Shown here: in pieces, positions 1-13,575 of the stretch
Position numbering within the stretch: the first letter of the stretch is position 1
Layout: each line of letters opens with the position of its first letter
Origin: Lichenostomus cassidix
Taxonomy: Eukaryota > Chordata > Aves > Passeriformes > Meliphagidae
Assembly: GCA_008360975.2 (NCBI GenBank)
Contig: CM039211.1
Span: forward strand, 3,894,767-3,958,766
Length of the DNA stretch: 64,000 bases
Direction: 5' to 3'
Program-made: the position numbers and the translations under genes
Notes under the pieces: generated by a model
Databases searched by the model: none
What the model saw: only the letters and a program-made list of their open reading frames with translations
Told to the model about the DNA's origin: nothing

Positions 1-125
1 NNNNNNNNNNNNNNNNNNNNNNNNNNNNNNNNNNNNNNNNNNNNNNNNNNNNNNNNNNNNNNNNNNNNNNNNNNNNNNNNNNNNNNNNNNNNNNNNNNNN
101 NNNNNNNNNNNNNNNNNNNNNNNNN
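1..125. other. assembly gap (N run)
   Basis: All 125 bases are N. The CR1 fragment that starts at 126 is cut off by this gap, so its true 5' end is unknown. Confidence 0.99.
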
Positions 126-557
126 AGGGAAGGGAACAGAGCTGGGAAGGGTCTGGAGCACCTGGAGCAGCTGAGGGAGCTGGAAAGGAGCTGAGCCTGG
201 AGCAAAGGAGGCTCAGGGGGACCTTGTGGCTCTGCACAGCTGCTGCCAGGAGGGGACAGCCGGGGGGTCAGGCTGTGCTCCAGGGAACAGGGACAGGAGG
301 AGAGGGAACAGCCTCAGGCTGGGCCAGGGGAGGCTCAGCTTGGCCAGCAGCAGGAATTTCTCCATGGAAAGGGTGCTCAGGCCTTGGCAGGAGCTGCCCA
401 GGGAGGTTTGCAGTCCCCATCCCTGCAGGTGTCCCAGAAATTGCTGGCTGTGGCACTCAGTGCTCTGGGCTGGGGACAAGGTGGGCACTGGGCACAGCTT
501 GGCCTCGACGACCTTGGGGGTCATTTCCAACTGAAATAAATGATTCTGTGATTCTGT
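126..557 (+). mobile_element. CR1 LINE fragment, 3' end
   Basis: The sequence follows the CR1 3' region: GAGCCTGGAGCAAAGGAGGC, then a degenerate block around GGCCAGGGGAGGCTCAGCTT, then GAGCTGCCCAGGGAGG, then the terminal repeat TGATTCTGTGATTCTGT at 541-557. Orientation is sense on the plus strand. The 5' side runs into the assembly gap. It is old and non-coding; the open frames across it are not genes. Confidence 0.9.
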
Positions 558-3500
558 TACTTGTTAAATTTATTTTCTTATTTCTTCGGCTAAAGCCATG
601 GCTGGCCCTGGTGCTGGAGCAGCCTTTGCCTTAGCTGATCTGTGTCCCCTGCAGAGGCACACAAAAGCTGGTTTGGGGGATCACATCCTGACACACAGCC
701 CATTCCCTGAGAATCCCATGGGAACCACGAGGCCAGGGAGATTTCCCCCTGTGTGCCAAAGGCAGCCTTAAAAAACAAGTGTGAGCTGCACTCAGGATAT
801 CCCCCCAGTGCCCTGCAGCTCACACTCCTCTGCCACAAGATTGATTTCTTTCCCCATTAAACAACCTTGCAGGAAATCAATACAACTCAAGGGAGGCTAT
901 AACTCTGGAAAATGTATGTTTTCATAAAGATGGCATTTTATGGTAGATAAATTAGTAACCCCTATCAATAACTATATAATGCTGTAATTATAAACCTAAG
1001 ATTTCTTTCTCAATTGCATTACACATTCCAATTTTTATATTATAGATATTTCTACTTTAGGCTGAGACAACATTTCAGGTGGGAAAATCTGAAATATAAA
1101 CCTATTTAAACAGCAGCTTTGAATGCCTGCATTTCACTGTACACATGTAAGGAAGCACAAAAACTTTTAAACATGTACTACATTCAGATCAGGAGGTATT
1201 TTGCTTCTTATTTATACAGCAGCATAAATATGTGGTGCTATTTTAGAGATATAAAGTGTGGATTATAAAGTGTGTCCATAATCCCTCAATGCTGATGGAA
1301 AACAGCTGAGAGTGAAAAGCCTAATTAATGCCATCAAACAGTGCTACTGATGGGACCAAAGGCCACCTCAACATTATGAACTAATTAAGAAAACAAATGC
1401 AGACATTAAATATGTTTTGGGCTTTTAAAATTTTTTTATTTAAAGTGTTTTAAAGATTAAGGCAGTGCCCAAAGTATTCAATGTCTTGAATAATGAAATT
1501 AAAAACTGCGAAGTTAGACATGATAACTTCAGGAAAGCCAAGCTCTTCTCCAGCATCCTCCAGGCTTCAGTGATCATCAAAAATTTGGGGTGAAGCCTGT
1601 GAGATTTTGTACTGCTTCTTTTGCACCCATTCTCCTCTCCTTTCCCTGCCTTTGGCAAACTTTGAGACAAACTGAGGAGACTGTGGTGAAAGCAGATCAT
1701 TGCCCAGAAAGTGACTGTAGAAGGTCCTTGACAGAATTATAGCAAACCCCTTCCTTCTCAAGCACTGTTCCATGGGAAGCTCACACCCTTTCCATATGGG
1801 TTTTTGGGAATATTTATATTGTGCTTTTCATATGTATAGACCTTATTTTTTTCCCCGAATTTAACAAGCTTTAGATCTTTGATTTCTATTGTATATTTTT
1901 AAATTTTCTATAACCAGCTGATACAGCTCCAAACACTGTCATGCATTTTCCTGTATTTGCTGTGAAAAGAGCAAGCTGAACTGAAGCCTCACATGTCATT
2001 CACTAGGAACAAAGTTCTATTTACACTATTAGCTTTCTGGACCCATTTATTTCTCTTGAAATCAATATAAAACCTCCACTAAATAAAAGACATACCATGA
2101 GTATTATCTGCAAATTGCTGTCAGCTATCTGCTTTTTTTTTTTTTTCTTCATACAGTATTCCTAAAAGGCTTTTCATGCTGTGAATTTAAAGACAGCATT
2201 TAAGATGTCATTATGGCATGTCTTTATATACAGCTGCCATTAAGGGCTTTGTAATGGATTCAGAAATGATGAACATGGAAGGAGCCTCAGTCAGACATGA
2301 CATTAATGTTTTCATGGCAGATGCACTGGCACAATCTCAATCAACATCACGGGATAATTCTGCTTTGGAGAAGGCTACAGGTAATTCTGGTTGCTCTAAG
2401 AGGCTCTGAGGGTGTATTTAAAGAACTTTAAAGATCTCAGTAAGTACTTTGAGAGCAGCAACACATTAATATTAATTACAACACTTAACAATGAACGTGA
2501 AACCTGGTCATGTGCAAGACGTTGATACATGATGAACAAAAAATTATCAATCAGCAGGTCTCAATCAGAATCAAGAAGTTGGTTTAATCTGCAACAACTT
2601 CTATTTAGATGCTCCTAAACCCTCACAGAGACACACACACCATGAAAACATCTGTGGTGTACCCAGATGTGGACAGCTGGGAGACACTCAGGGATTTTTT
2701 GGAGGGCAGTGGTGAGGATGAATGGCAGGAGAGCATGGCAAACAGGACTCCACCAGCCAGCAGAGATGCAGAGCCAGGCTGCAGGGTGAAGTAATGGCGT
2801 GGTGTGAGACTTGTTGCACAGGACTGGCCCTGATCCCCTGGGATCCACTAACTCTGGGATAGTCTTTCCATATGGCAAAAGCTGCAGCCCTCTGTGAGAA
2901 AAAACAGGATCACGCCCTGAGCTGTGCTCATGTTGCACAGATCCTCCCCAGCCAACATCCCTGTGAGCCACCAGGAAAATTCTGTATTGAAATGGGAATG
3001 ACAGGGGTTTGACCATCCAAACCCCCAAACACGCTTGGAAACACAAACCCCAAATGCTCAATATGGTATTTTCTTCTGACAAAGAGCCTCTCACTACTAA
3101 GTTTTGCTGATATTCAGAGTATCAGCTGGCTGAGGAATTACTGAAGGGTGAAACACAGCCTGGGCTGGCAGAGCTTGATGCAATTCCTCTACCCCTCCAT
3201 CAGTGTGCGGTGATTCTAAAAAAACAAAAAGGATGTCTATATATAGGGATAATTTATGGTTGCTTAATATTTCATGAAAGCTCAAAATATCTATATGCAA
3301 GAGGAAAATGCTTTTCTATATTTAATGTATTTTTGTAATTTCATTACACTGGGCAATTCTCATGCCCCTTTACCACCAAAAATTCATTTAAATTATTAAG
3401 GCCCTGTGGAAATTTTAAACACTTCCTGACATTTCTCCAAAACAACAGTTACTGTAATGGTAAGGTTTGATTACAAGAAAGTAATACAGTCTCCCTCTAA

Positions 3501-5739
3501 CTAAATAAAGCTTAGAGAAAATGGGATTTAAATACAAAGGGTGTGTAAACACACACTCCTTTTCCCACCACAACACAGCAGACTGGTTTAGACTGAAAAG
3601 AGTTTTTCCTCTGGCACCTTGCTTCGGGAAAAATATCAAGGGATGATCACTGTGATATAAACCACATACTAAACTCTAGTGATGAAATACTATAAAAACA
3701 CGATGTCGTCAAAGAAAGAATGTCAGTGGGTTATTTCCAGAGAAATTTGCTGAAGATGTCGGAAAGTATGAATGGTTTTATGACTTTTTTTAGAGAACCA
3801 AGAGAAAAAAAGTGTTTCAGGCTACAAAGACCTGAAGAATTAAGAACCACTAACAGTAGAAGCAGAATAAAGTCACTAGGTTAAGCAGGTGATGTGTGGG
3901 ATGACAGAAGGACATAACAAGGTCCTATTAGCAGAAAATATTGTATAATTTGATATTTTTACTCTTTCCAGGAAAAAAAAGAAATGTAAAACAGAGAATC
4001 TTGGTATCACATTTTCTCAAATTAAAGGTTTAGAAGTATTCCAGCTATCCTAAGCAGTGCTACAGTTGACAGCTTGATCCCTATTAAAAACCAGTGTTGA
4101 TATTACTTAAAGCTAGCATTTTTGCCTTTAACTAACACTGCATCTAACCATCATAATACTTGTCTAAAAAGACGTTTGAGAACCTGCAATTTTCTTTTAT
4201 TGGAGTGGATTAATCATTATTATACCTGTATACAAAAATTTAAAAAAAAAAAAAAAAATCACAGAATCAGACATTTAACAAAATATTTTCCTTCCTTGTG
4301 AGCTCCAGTTGGAGCAGGGGAGGCTCCACAGTGCAAAACGTCAGAACAGAGGTCAAAAGCAGAGAAAGATACGTCTAATCTTTGCCCATGCACTCCCTGC
4401 AGGGCACAACACCCTCTTTGTTGGCCAACAAAACACACATTAAAACCCCCAGGACTGGGCACAAAGTGCTGATGTGAATAACGGCTGCTCAGATGAGTAA
4501 CACTTTTATTACATATTCAGGGCTGAGCGCTTCGGCCAGCGACTTGGCCAGAATGAACCAGAGCAGCCTCTCTGGAAGTTAATGGGACCATAATGAATTA
4601 CACCAATTGAGAATTCAGAGGATTATTCTGGGAGGGAGCTTGCTGGTGAAATGCACAAAACAAAGCAAAAGGCTAATTGCATGCTGGGCATGAACGCAGT
4701 CACTTTAAATTGTATTTCCTGAAAAGGCAGCTGAGTAATACCATTACCTGAGAAACACCTAGAATCCCTCTTGACCATTCCCTCTCTTGTAAAACATGCA
4801 CATAGCAGCTTTGTATCTTTTGGTTAAATTATGTAAGAGAGCTTAAAGTCCATTGCTGTTTTCTTTCCCCTGAACAAGCAGGAAAAAAAGCATTACTGTG
4901 ACAAAAACATCCATTTTTAAACTGCTAATACACCAAACCAATCCTGGGATATGAAATTCTATTTGAGACAATAAATCTTCCCCAGCCTTGGGAAAGCTGA
5001 AGGGAGCTGTGTGACCAGGGCTGTTTTGGCAGGACATTCCCAGATGGCACAACAGGCTCCCAGGACTGTCAGTAGGTAGCCTGCATGGTCACACATCAGA
5101 GCCTCTGGTTTTGGTGCTATGAAAAATGAAAATACTATGTGCCTTCCCCATTCCGGGAACCCTCACCACAAAAATACCTGTTATTTCCCCTAACACTGTT
5201 TTCACTAATAACAACTACCCCAGCTGATAACAAGAACTGTGTTGATCTAGTTATCCAGCGATATCTAAGGAAAATAAAGCCACCTCCTGTCTCCCAGACA
5301 GGGACTTTAAAGCTCCTCAGGCCCACGAGCAACAGGGGAGGATTTGTTCTGAGAAGGAGCCAAGAATTAAAAATGTTGTCCTGAATGGGACAGCAGCAGC
5401 CTGGGCAAGAGGGAGAAGCTCAGCTCTGAGATTCCAGGCTGCTGAAAAGGAAGGGTTTGGGGTTTGTTTTCCATTCTGTTTCTGTTTCCCTTCTAGTTTC
5501 CTACCCCAGACAAAGGACAGGAATACACAGCTCAGAGCAGGGTTAATATGCTGCTGCTGGGATAAGGGACATGACTGACTGAGCCACTGGCTGCTGTTAA
5601 TAAATGGAATGTCACTTCCCTCCTGGAGTAATTTTAACAAGCCACAGTAAGGAGAATGAAGTGGGAAATAGCTTAGTATCTTCTTCCTGTCTGATCCTGT
5701 TTGCATGTTACTCCCATTTTGGCTGTTTGTCCATTTTGC
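558..5739. other. XRCC4 intron 6 sequence, no gene seen
   Basis: AT-rich unique sequence inside the minus-strand gene. It contains a T run near 2132-2146 and a 17-base A run at 4242-4258. Open frames are short and unrelated to known proteins. The stretch at 4490-4750 is less repetitive and may be a conserved non-coding element, but nothing in the sequence proves it. Confidence 0.6.
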
Positions 5740-5990
5740 AAAACAAAACAAAACAACAAAAGAAAAAGAAAAAGAAAGAAAAAAAAAGAAAAAGCAAAAG
5801 AAAAAAATGAAAATGAAAATGAAAAAGAAAAAGAAAATGAAAACAAAAATGAAAAGAAAGAAAAAGAAAAAGGAAAAGGGAAAGGAAAAGGAAAAGGAAA
5901 AGGAAAAGGAAAAGGAAAAGGAAAAGGAAAAGGAAAAGGAAAAGGAAAAGGAAAAGGAAAAGGAAAAGGAAAAAAGGAAAAGGAAAAGGC
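5740..5990 (+). repeat. A-rich polypurine tract with (GGAAAA)n
   Basis: About 250 bases that are almost pure purine on the plus strand. The left part is mixed GAAAAA and GAAAAT units with a few T and C interruptions. From about 5871 to 5989 it is a nearly perfect hexanucleotide array of GGAAAA, roughly 19-20 units, with one AA insertion near 5971. Such mirror-symmetric polypurine arrays can form triplex DNA. In the XRCC4 transcript it reads as a polypyrimidine run. The lysine/glutamate-rich and serine/phenylalanine-rich open frames across it are artefacts of the repeat. Confidence 0.97.
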
Positions 5991-6641
5991 ATTTGATCTG
6001 TCCTTTATTGCTAATACTCATTCCTCCAGAAGGATGGAGCAGCACAGAGTGAAACAGACAGGGTTCTCACCTTCAGGTTCAAGAAAGAGCAGCAAAATCC
6101 CCAATCTGTACCACTAGTTTAACATCTTGTCTCCCACCAGAAGACAGGAACTATGGATTATCCCACTGCCCCACTAAGGCTCATCTCCTGTGCCAATTTC
6201 TTTCCCTTCAGCTGGGCAGAGCTGACTGACAAACATTCTCCTGCCCAGGGGAATTCACCACTGACCTCCTTTAAGAGAACTGTGCATTGTTCACCCAGTG
6301 AAAATTCTCCTCAGAAGGCTATAGACACATCCTTACTGGGGCTGGGGCTTTAGGAAACTATTAAATGTCTTTCAGCCATGAAATACAAACATCTCCTGAC
6401 AGTGCTGGCTTGTCTGGATGCTCAGTGCAGCTCTGCAGTGTCCACCACACTTCAGTGGCACAGCTGGCCTTTCTCTGCACATAAGATACCTCCAGGGTAC
6501 AGACAAGTGCCTACAATGGGATGGCTGTATTTCTTCCAACCTTTGTTATCCTGTCTTGGGGGACAGGCAGGGAAACAACAAACCATCTCCTCTCCATGAC
6601 TCTCCAAAACTGAGTGACCATCTCCCCCAGGTCCAGCATGG
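5991..6641. other. XRCC4 intron 6, no feature seen
   Basis: Unique sequence between the polypurine tract and a CR1 copy. Open frames of 60-95 codons occur on both strands, with no recognisable protein family and no splice context. Confidence 0.55.
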
Positions 6642-6882
6642 GGGCTGATCCCTTCTGCCACCTCACAAGAGACAGGACAAGAGGAAATGGCCTCAGGTTT
6701 GGGTATTAGGAATAATTTCTTCACACAGAGGGCTGCCAAGCCCTGGAAGGGCTGCCCAGGGCAGGGGTGGAATCACTGTCCTGAAAATTGTTCCAAAAAA
6801 GTGTTGATGTGGTGTTTAGGGTCATGGCAGTATTCAATGATCTTTGAGGTTTTTTCCAATCTTAGTGATTCTGTGAATCTGT
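6642..6882 (+). mobile_element. CR1 LINE fragment, 3' end
   Basis: Recognised by GACAGGACAAGAGGAAATGG, ATTAGGAATAATTTCTTCAC, GGGCTGCCCAGGGCAGGGGT and the closing GTGATTCTGTGAATCTGT. Sense strand is plus. It is 5'-truncated and diverged; the exact left border is uncertain by some tens of bases. Confidence 0.9.
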
Positions 6883-7479
6883 AATTCCATGTTTCAATGA
6901 GGTGGACAAGACCCTCCTTCTCTCAGGATGCAGAGGGATGGATGCCTGTTTCCAGGGAAACATGATTTTCCACCTATTATTTTCTCAGATTATCAGAATT
7001 TAACTATGCTGCAAAGCTAACCAGGAGGTTCTCAGACACTGAAGCAGCTTTTTGATGTTCATATGCCTGGAAAGAAAGTAGATTTTTTCATTTAGCAGCT
7101 CCTGAACCAAGCCTTGCAACTGAGTAAAGAACAAAACATCAGGAAGCAGCTCAGCAGCCTATAAGGGACATAATTCACTCACTCAGGCACACAAACCAAG
7201 GGCAAATCACAGTTTTGACCTTGCTGATGCTCTGTGCAAATGACTGACATAAATTTCATGATTCAAAAATCTTAAGGAGAGCTTTAAAGCACTCATAGCC
7301 CTCAAAAATCCTCCGGTGGCAATCTTCTAGTCCCTGCCCTGCTTCCCAGGTGTGGCTCCTGAAATGTCAGGAGTCATAGCAGGGATCTGATTTCACCCTT
7401 GGTGTGATGTGGCCAATGTCACCAGCCTGCAATAATTGAGGTCAGCTGCTCAGTGTGATGGCTACCTCTGCAACAACTT

Positions 7480-7482
<3 letters not shown>

Positions 7483-7526
<44 letters not shown>
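7483..7526 (+). repeat. (TC)n dinucleotide microsatellite
   Basis: An uninterrupted CT/TC run of about 44 bases (22 units). It is a candidate polymorphic marker. Confidence 0.98.
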
Positions 7527-7529
<3 letters not shown>

Positions 7530-8727
7530 TAAAATTTTTAAAAAACAGTTTAGATAGGGGGAGGTGGGAAATCAAAATCCCACTTCCATCATTTACAACC
7601 CACCTCCATTTCTGATCACAGGGAAAAGGCAGATGCATTCATGTCACAAGTGCCAAAAATCTTTATCAAGTCCTTGGTGGGCAGAAGCACTTTTTACATT
7701 TCCCTAAAAGCTATAAGACTCAATCATTTCTTGGAAGTTTAAACTAGAAGTTCCAGGAAGAAAATAGTTATCTGTTCTCCACTTTGATGAAAAGTTAAGC
7801 TAAGAGCACAATAGGAGCTTATCCCTCCTGGGCACACAAAGAGGAGATGTATTTAAATTTCCTCTGTACTTGATGGTATTTTGTGCTTGGTTAGTGATTT
7901 GCTAATGTCCTCAGAAGTTACAGAAACTTGGCAGAACATGTTCCTAAATTTCACTGGTTAATGAAATAGTTTTAAATATGGGAGGGACAGAAAAAACAGC
8001 AGGGGAGATCATATGAAAAATGAATGACAGTATATTGAAATGACTGAAAATCCATTTAATCTAAAAGTCCATCTGCATTTCACATCAATCCAAAATTTTT
8101 CTTTTCCTTTAAAAATCAAGGCAGGTGATGATATTTGAATCGACCTTTTTGCTCAACAGAACTGAAATCAAATCAGGTGCAATTTACAAGCAGCTTCCAC
8201 TGAGGCATCAACATGTTTTTAACGTGGTGCATAAAGGCTCCTTTTGCAGGCAGCAGAAACACAAACAGGCAGCAGTGTTCTGTGAGGAGGTTCATCCAGC
8301 ACACCTTCAACGTGGCTTGAAAGAAGCCAGGGCTGGGAATTGTGACTCAGATTTGTTGGTGACAAGTGGGGAATCAGGGAACTCTGTCTTCAGGCAGCCT
8401 GCAAGCTGTCCTGAGAAAGGGACAGCCTTTGTGAAGGACAGGTAATGAACCAGGTAATTAACTGGTCTGAGTACTAATTAGACTGAGAAGCAGCACTGGG
8501 ATGGTGAGAGGCTGAGGATTCATCTCTGGACACAGATGGAAGCTGAAGGCAAGCAGTCAGAGTCAGCGATGGCTCACAGCAAATGGAGAGGAGGTGATTC
8601 TGCTCAGAGGAAAGCCCTTGGTCATCAGCTGTGTTTAGCACAAGGACTGCACAAAAAATTAACTGTTTATTATGTGCTGTGAAGCAACTACACACCAATT
8701 ACAGCCAGTGGAAAACTAGGGGAACTG
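7527..8727. other. XRCC4 intron 6, no feature seen
   Basis: Unique AT-rich sequence. An open frame of 106 codons on the plus strand (8125-8445) matches nothing I recognise and has no splice or promoter context. Confidence 0.55.
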
Positions 8728-8890
8728 TGAGGGTGGGCAGGCCCTGGCACAGGGTGACAGAGAAGCTGTGGCTGCCCCTGGATCCCTGCAAGTGTTCCAG
8801 GCCAGGCTGGACACTGGGGCTTGGAGCAGCCTGGGACAGTGGGAGGTGTCTCTGCCCACCCCCTGGGTGATCTTCAAGGTCCATTCCAAG
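8728..8890 (+). mobile_element. CR1 LINE fragment
   Basis: Begins GTGAGGGTGGGCAGGCCCTG, continues through GAGAAGCTGTGGCTGCCCCT and CTTGGAGCAGCCTGGGACAG, and ends near GGTGATCTTCAAGGTCC. The terminal ATTCTGTG repeats are missing. The first 120 bases are almost identical to the copies at 13456 and 30447. Confidence 0.9.
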
Positions 8891-11800
8891 GTGATCTACA
8901 CACACCCTGGTCTCATGGATTTTGTGGGACTTTTACAAGCTGGCCAAGAGAATTATTTACTACCAAATATCCTTGTCATATTGCACATCCTAGATTTCTT
9001 TTCCTTCCCACACCAAGGTGGTGTTCCTGCAAATCCCAACAGAAAACACTGCAAGTCTCTCAGGTATGGAAAACAGGAGTCACTGGAAGCCAAGAACAAA
9101 CTGTTCTGGCTAATAAGGGAAATTCAGGGACTCACAACACACAACTGCTTTGGAAAAACAGCATTTCCACCAGATTTTCCCAGGGTTGCCTGTGGAGCTC
9201 TTACTGCACCCCATGTAGCTGTTAGGGGCTCTGTCAGGTAAAGATGTCTCCAACACAAAGACACACATTTTGATTTTATTCTCATTCCCCTCACTCACAC
9301 ACTGATCAATGATGCAAGAAGGCACTGTCTCACTTCTCACAGATGTGTCCCAAATCTTGTCACATATTCCTTCCCTGTCCCCTGAGCCACAGGGCAATTT
9401 CATGGAAGTGACTGTTCTTTGCTTTCTTCTCCTCACCTCTTGAACAAAGCAAACAAAACCAAACCCAAAACCTACAAAACAAGAACATTTCACCTTCATC
9501 AAAATGCTCAAAGTCTTGCTAGAATTCAAAGATTGCACCCAAAACATTGTGATGCTCCTGCAGGAGCAATGAGCTACCAGTGAGCCATTTAGTTAATGAT
9601 ACTGTTCCTAAAGCAGACCAGATTTCATGCCTAACCAGGGAAGTTAATATTTGTTGAGGTGTTAATGAAGTAAACAATCAAGCAGGGGGTACACAACAGG
9701 TCCATTTTGTATTTAAATTTTTTGTTAGTTTTTTCTTTTTTAAAATTTTGTTGTAGTTTTTTTAATTTTTTTTTTTCAGCAGGTGAGCTGGAGATTCCCA
9801 TCCCGTGGAGATGGTGGGATGAAATTCAAATGCCAGAATGCCAACATCAGCCCCTGAAAGAACCCCTGGGGATTACAGACAGGTTAACCAGGGAAGGTCT
9901 TGAGGAAATTGCTGGCAATCAGATACTCCTGACCTGACCCTCCTCTCCCAGGAGCCCAGGTAATGAGTATCCTTGTGAGAATCCAACACCTGGCTATAGA
10001 TTAAAGAGCTGTTTTTTTCCCGACTGGGACAACAGCTCACAGTATGGCTAATCCCAAACAAGCCCTGCTTTTCCTGTGTGGAATTGGAGACAGTTGCAGG
10101 ATCAGCAGAGGGAAATCCAGGGGCTGTGTAAGCAGGAACAATATTGCAGCCAGGTAAGCACACCTGCAAGATCCAAATATCAGGTGCTGGAGCAGAGCTG
10201 AGCCACAGCTCTGCTCAAAGGTGTTCTACAATTGCATTTATTTCTCCAATTGAAACAAATAGGTTCATTACGGAGACAAAAATAAAGACTTTTGGTCTTG
10301 CTTGAACTCATTACATCCAATAATCTTCCAAGCTATTGATGGATTAGTCATTTAAATCATGGAATTGCTTTGGTCACTATTGAAAGCTGAGATTTTTAGC
10401 TATCAGCACAGTTACCAAAGAGGTAAGCAGCTCAGCTTATTCCCTTTTGTGCCAAGGAAGTTTAATGTCTTTATAAATAAAAAACAAACTCTCAAACTAA
10501 ACAAAGGAATGGCCTGGCAGTGAAATGAGAGTCATTTGAAACAAGCATAGTAAACTGATCTTTTGCCATGGACATCAACACTGAAGACTAATTTATATTG
10601 ATTGTGGATTTCAAATGATTGAGACAGTTACTTGGCAAAGAGAGGCTAAGAAAAAGTATTATGGAATAAATGCCAATTTTGTTTTTTTATTATATTTTTA
10701 ATCTATTCCAAAATACTGATACATACAAATGAATGTTAATGTATTTTTTTAATTTTAATTATGCTGAGATTGGACATAATTGGTATCTACACAACAAAGT
10801 CTATATTTTACTCCACATTCCTTAAAAAAAAGACAATTAAAAATAGTCACCCATTTTAAATTATATTTAGATATCCAAATTTCTAGAACAGTAAGTTCTG
10901 AGTAGTTCACAGAGCATCCAAATTTCTGTTTTCATGGAGAGTGATATTGTGTCTTTTTACACACTGACAGAATTGGTAATGAGCTATAAATGAGATATTA
11001 ATGACATTTTCATAAGCTATAAGGAAAGAAAAGGTTTGCAGCTTGACTACAGGGACACCTTCTCAGGAAAAGTGAATTACTGGGTTTAAATTTGGGGAGA
11101 ATATAAAAGAGGCCCCAGTGATTCCAGTGTGATTGGTCCCAGGTGATCACAATCACACCTATTAACTCACAGGAACAGGAGCAAAGCTGTCACTATGCAA
11201 AGACTTGTGAAATGGAGATGAAAACTGCAGGAAGATTAATCCATCTGTGAGCATATTTTTATTTCAATCTACCTTTTTTAAACAAAAGCTAGATCTTCCA
11301 TTTCTAAGAGAGGAGGGTCCTACTCAGGATGCCCACAGTGGATTTTGCACTTGTTTTCCTAAATATGAATGTAAAGCTTTGAACCTCATGAATTTTGGTT
11401 TCTCCAGAGGGTTAATGAGGTCTCATGTTGTGTGTGTCCTAACACAATAAAATTAATCAGGTATCAAAAGATGTAAATAAATGAAGTATTTGCATGTATG
11501 AGGAAATACACACTCTCTGTTTCAGGTATGTTGAGTTTTGGTCTCCACCCAAGTAAAAAAAGCAGAAGTCAGAGTTTATGACACTTTTGATTTGGCATTT
11601 TATCTTTAGTTACTTTTGATTTATACAGTAAGTAATAAACAAACTAATAAAATGCTGCTGACAGCTCCAGTTTTGAAAACATCTCCCCTCTATCAGATCA
11701 CACAGGGGAAAGCTGTCCTTCAGAGTGTGTAACTTCATGATTGATCTGCCTGAGCAGAGGGTGTGTAACTGAGAGCTCCTTTATGAGATCACCTGGCCTG

Positions 11801-13444
11801 CTGCACATAAATCAGCAAGCTCAGCTTAACCTTCACCACCAAGCAGAACACAGCAAAATGCACGACAAAATCTGGAGTAAGAACTACAGATGTCATTTGC
11901 CTACTGTCTCTGGATTATTTTAAAGCCATTTCTTCCCTTCTAAGTTTCACTGATTTCTAATACTGTGCATGAAACTCATGTCTCTGACGTATGCAGCCTT
12001 ATGGATATTGAGGAAAAGAGTTCTTGAGAAGAGCCTTTCATCCTAAAGATGAAAAAGAACTTCTCAGCTTTCCAGTACAACGACTGACAAAAAAACCTCC
12101 TGCTTTCCAGGAAGTCTGGCAATGTACCAAGTTATTTATGTGGAATTTGTGTATCACTTAGTGCTATCATTTAGGGGAGCAAGTTTTCCTAGTACAGTTT
12201 TATCACCTCACCCTCAAGTGTCTTTTAGATTGATCTATGAGCCACTTAGAGAATAAATGCTAAAGGAAACATTGGAAGGTGACTTTATGACTGTACCTTT
12301 TACTTGGGATGGACATAAATAACAAAAAGAAAGAGGGAAGAGGGAAGAGAAGGAAAAGAAAAAAAAAGTTTGTTGGGAGTATTACATTCATGACTTTTAG
12401 ATGGAGCAAAGAGATTTCCTTCTTAATCAAAGGTGTTTTAAAGGATTAAAAAGAAACCGTTTTTCTCTTCTTACTTTAGATAGAGTGATGATTTTGACAT
12501 TTCCTGAGGTATAAAAATCTGTTTGCCATCAAGAATTCACTGGGCTTGAAGACACAAAAAAAGGGCCACAGGAAGCAAAGCCAAACAGAAAAACCAACTC
12601 TGAAATCCAGCAAAGACCACCAGACCCACAGGGCGAGGCTTGTCTGAGAAAACTCAGTCAAAAACAAGGATGCATGCTTTAACCTGGAAAAGTAATAAAT
12701 CAAGGGAACAACCACAGGGCTCAGTGTAATCTTAGCAACCCAGCTTTAAATCAAGATAGGCTGTTTGCTGGGATGAGACACTGTAATACAGCTGGGAAGT
12801 AATTAAGATAATTACCGCAGCCAGTGTTGCACAGGTGGCCACAGCAAATGCCCTTGCAGGGAGAGCCACTCTAAAATAAATAATAAACTGGAGTGTGGAG
12901 CAGCACTGGGAATTGCCTGACAGCCCATCAGCCTGCACAAAACATGCAGGAAATGTGGAGTTTAGCAAGGCAGCCTACAAAATACTCCACTCAGCATCAC
13001 AAGAGCTGTTATAAAACGTGGAACTGCCACAGGTTTCGGCAAACTTTGCTTGATTGTGCTGCTCCCTGGTCTGCCAGAAGCTCAGGATTGTGGCTTTGAG
13101 GGTTGGCACTGATAGGCAGCCCTTTCCTCAGCTGAAAATAAGGGCTTTTACCCCTCTGTTCAGGATCACTACCCTTCTAGGAACCTTTCTTCCCCCAGAA
13201 CCAATACTTCTCTTTAATGAAAGGCTCCTTCTCCAAAAGCCAACAGTGCCAAACCAAATGTCAACTCTTCTGAAGTACAGACATATTTTCAAGAGGGAAG
13301 GGAATGCAAATACACTGTGTTATTTGCATGTGGATGATCTTGTTTTCAGTATACCATGAAATATACCTAAACATCTTTTATGTTATTTCTTCCCCTCTGA
13401 AGTACAACTGCCAGAGAGCAGGAATATATGGAATATTGGGAGGG
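8891..13444. other. XRCC4 intron 6, no gene seen
   Basis: Unique AT-rich intron. It includes a T-rich block near 9707-9777 and several AT-rich blocks at 10670-10870. The open frames at 9110-9547 (minus) and 8768-9241 (plus) have no recognisable similarity and overlap CR1 or simple sequence at one end. Confidence 0.55.
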
Positions 13445-13575
13445 AATTGTTCCCTGTGAGGGTGGGCAGGCCCTGGCACAGGGTGACAGAGAAGCTGTGG
13501 CTGCCCCTGGATCCCTGCAAGTGTTCCAGGCCAGGTTGGACACTGGGGCTTGGAGCAGCCTGGGACAGTGGGAGG
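13445..13575 (+). mobile_element. CR1 LINE fragment lacking its 3' end
   Basis: Starts around GGAATTGTTCCCTGTGAGGG and stops abruptly after GGGACAGTGGGAGG at 13575, where unique sequence follows. CR1 copies normally keep their 3' end, so this one has probably lost it by deletion. It differs from the copy at 8728 by one base over about 120 bases. Confidence 0.88.

Noticed and set aside
4242..4270. A-run followed by TCACAGAATCA, resembling a retrocopy tail or a reversed CR1 end
   Set aside because: No CR1 body or gene copy follows or precedes it.
5317..6117. Long open frames rich in Ser/Phe or Lys/Glu/Gly
   Set aside because: They arise from translating the GGAAAA repeat in different frames and have no other protein character.
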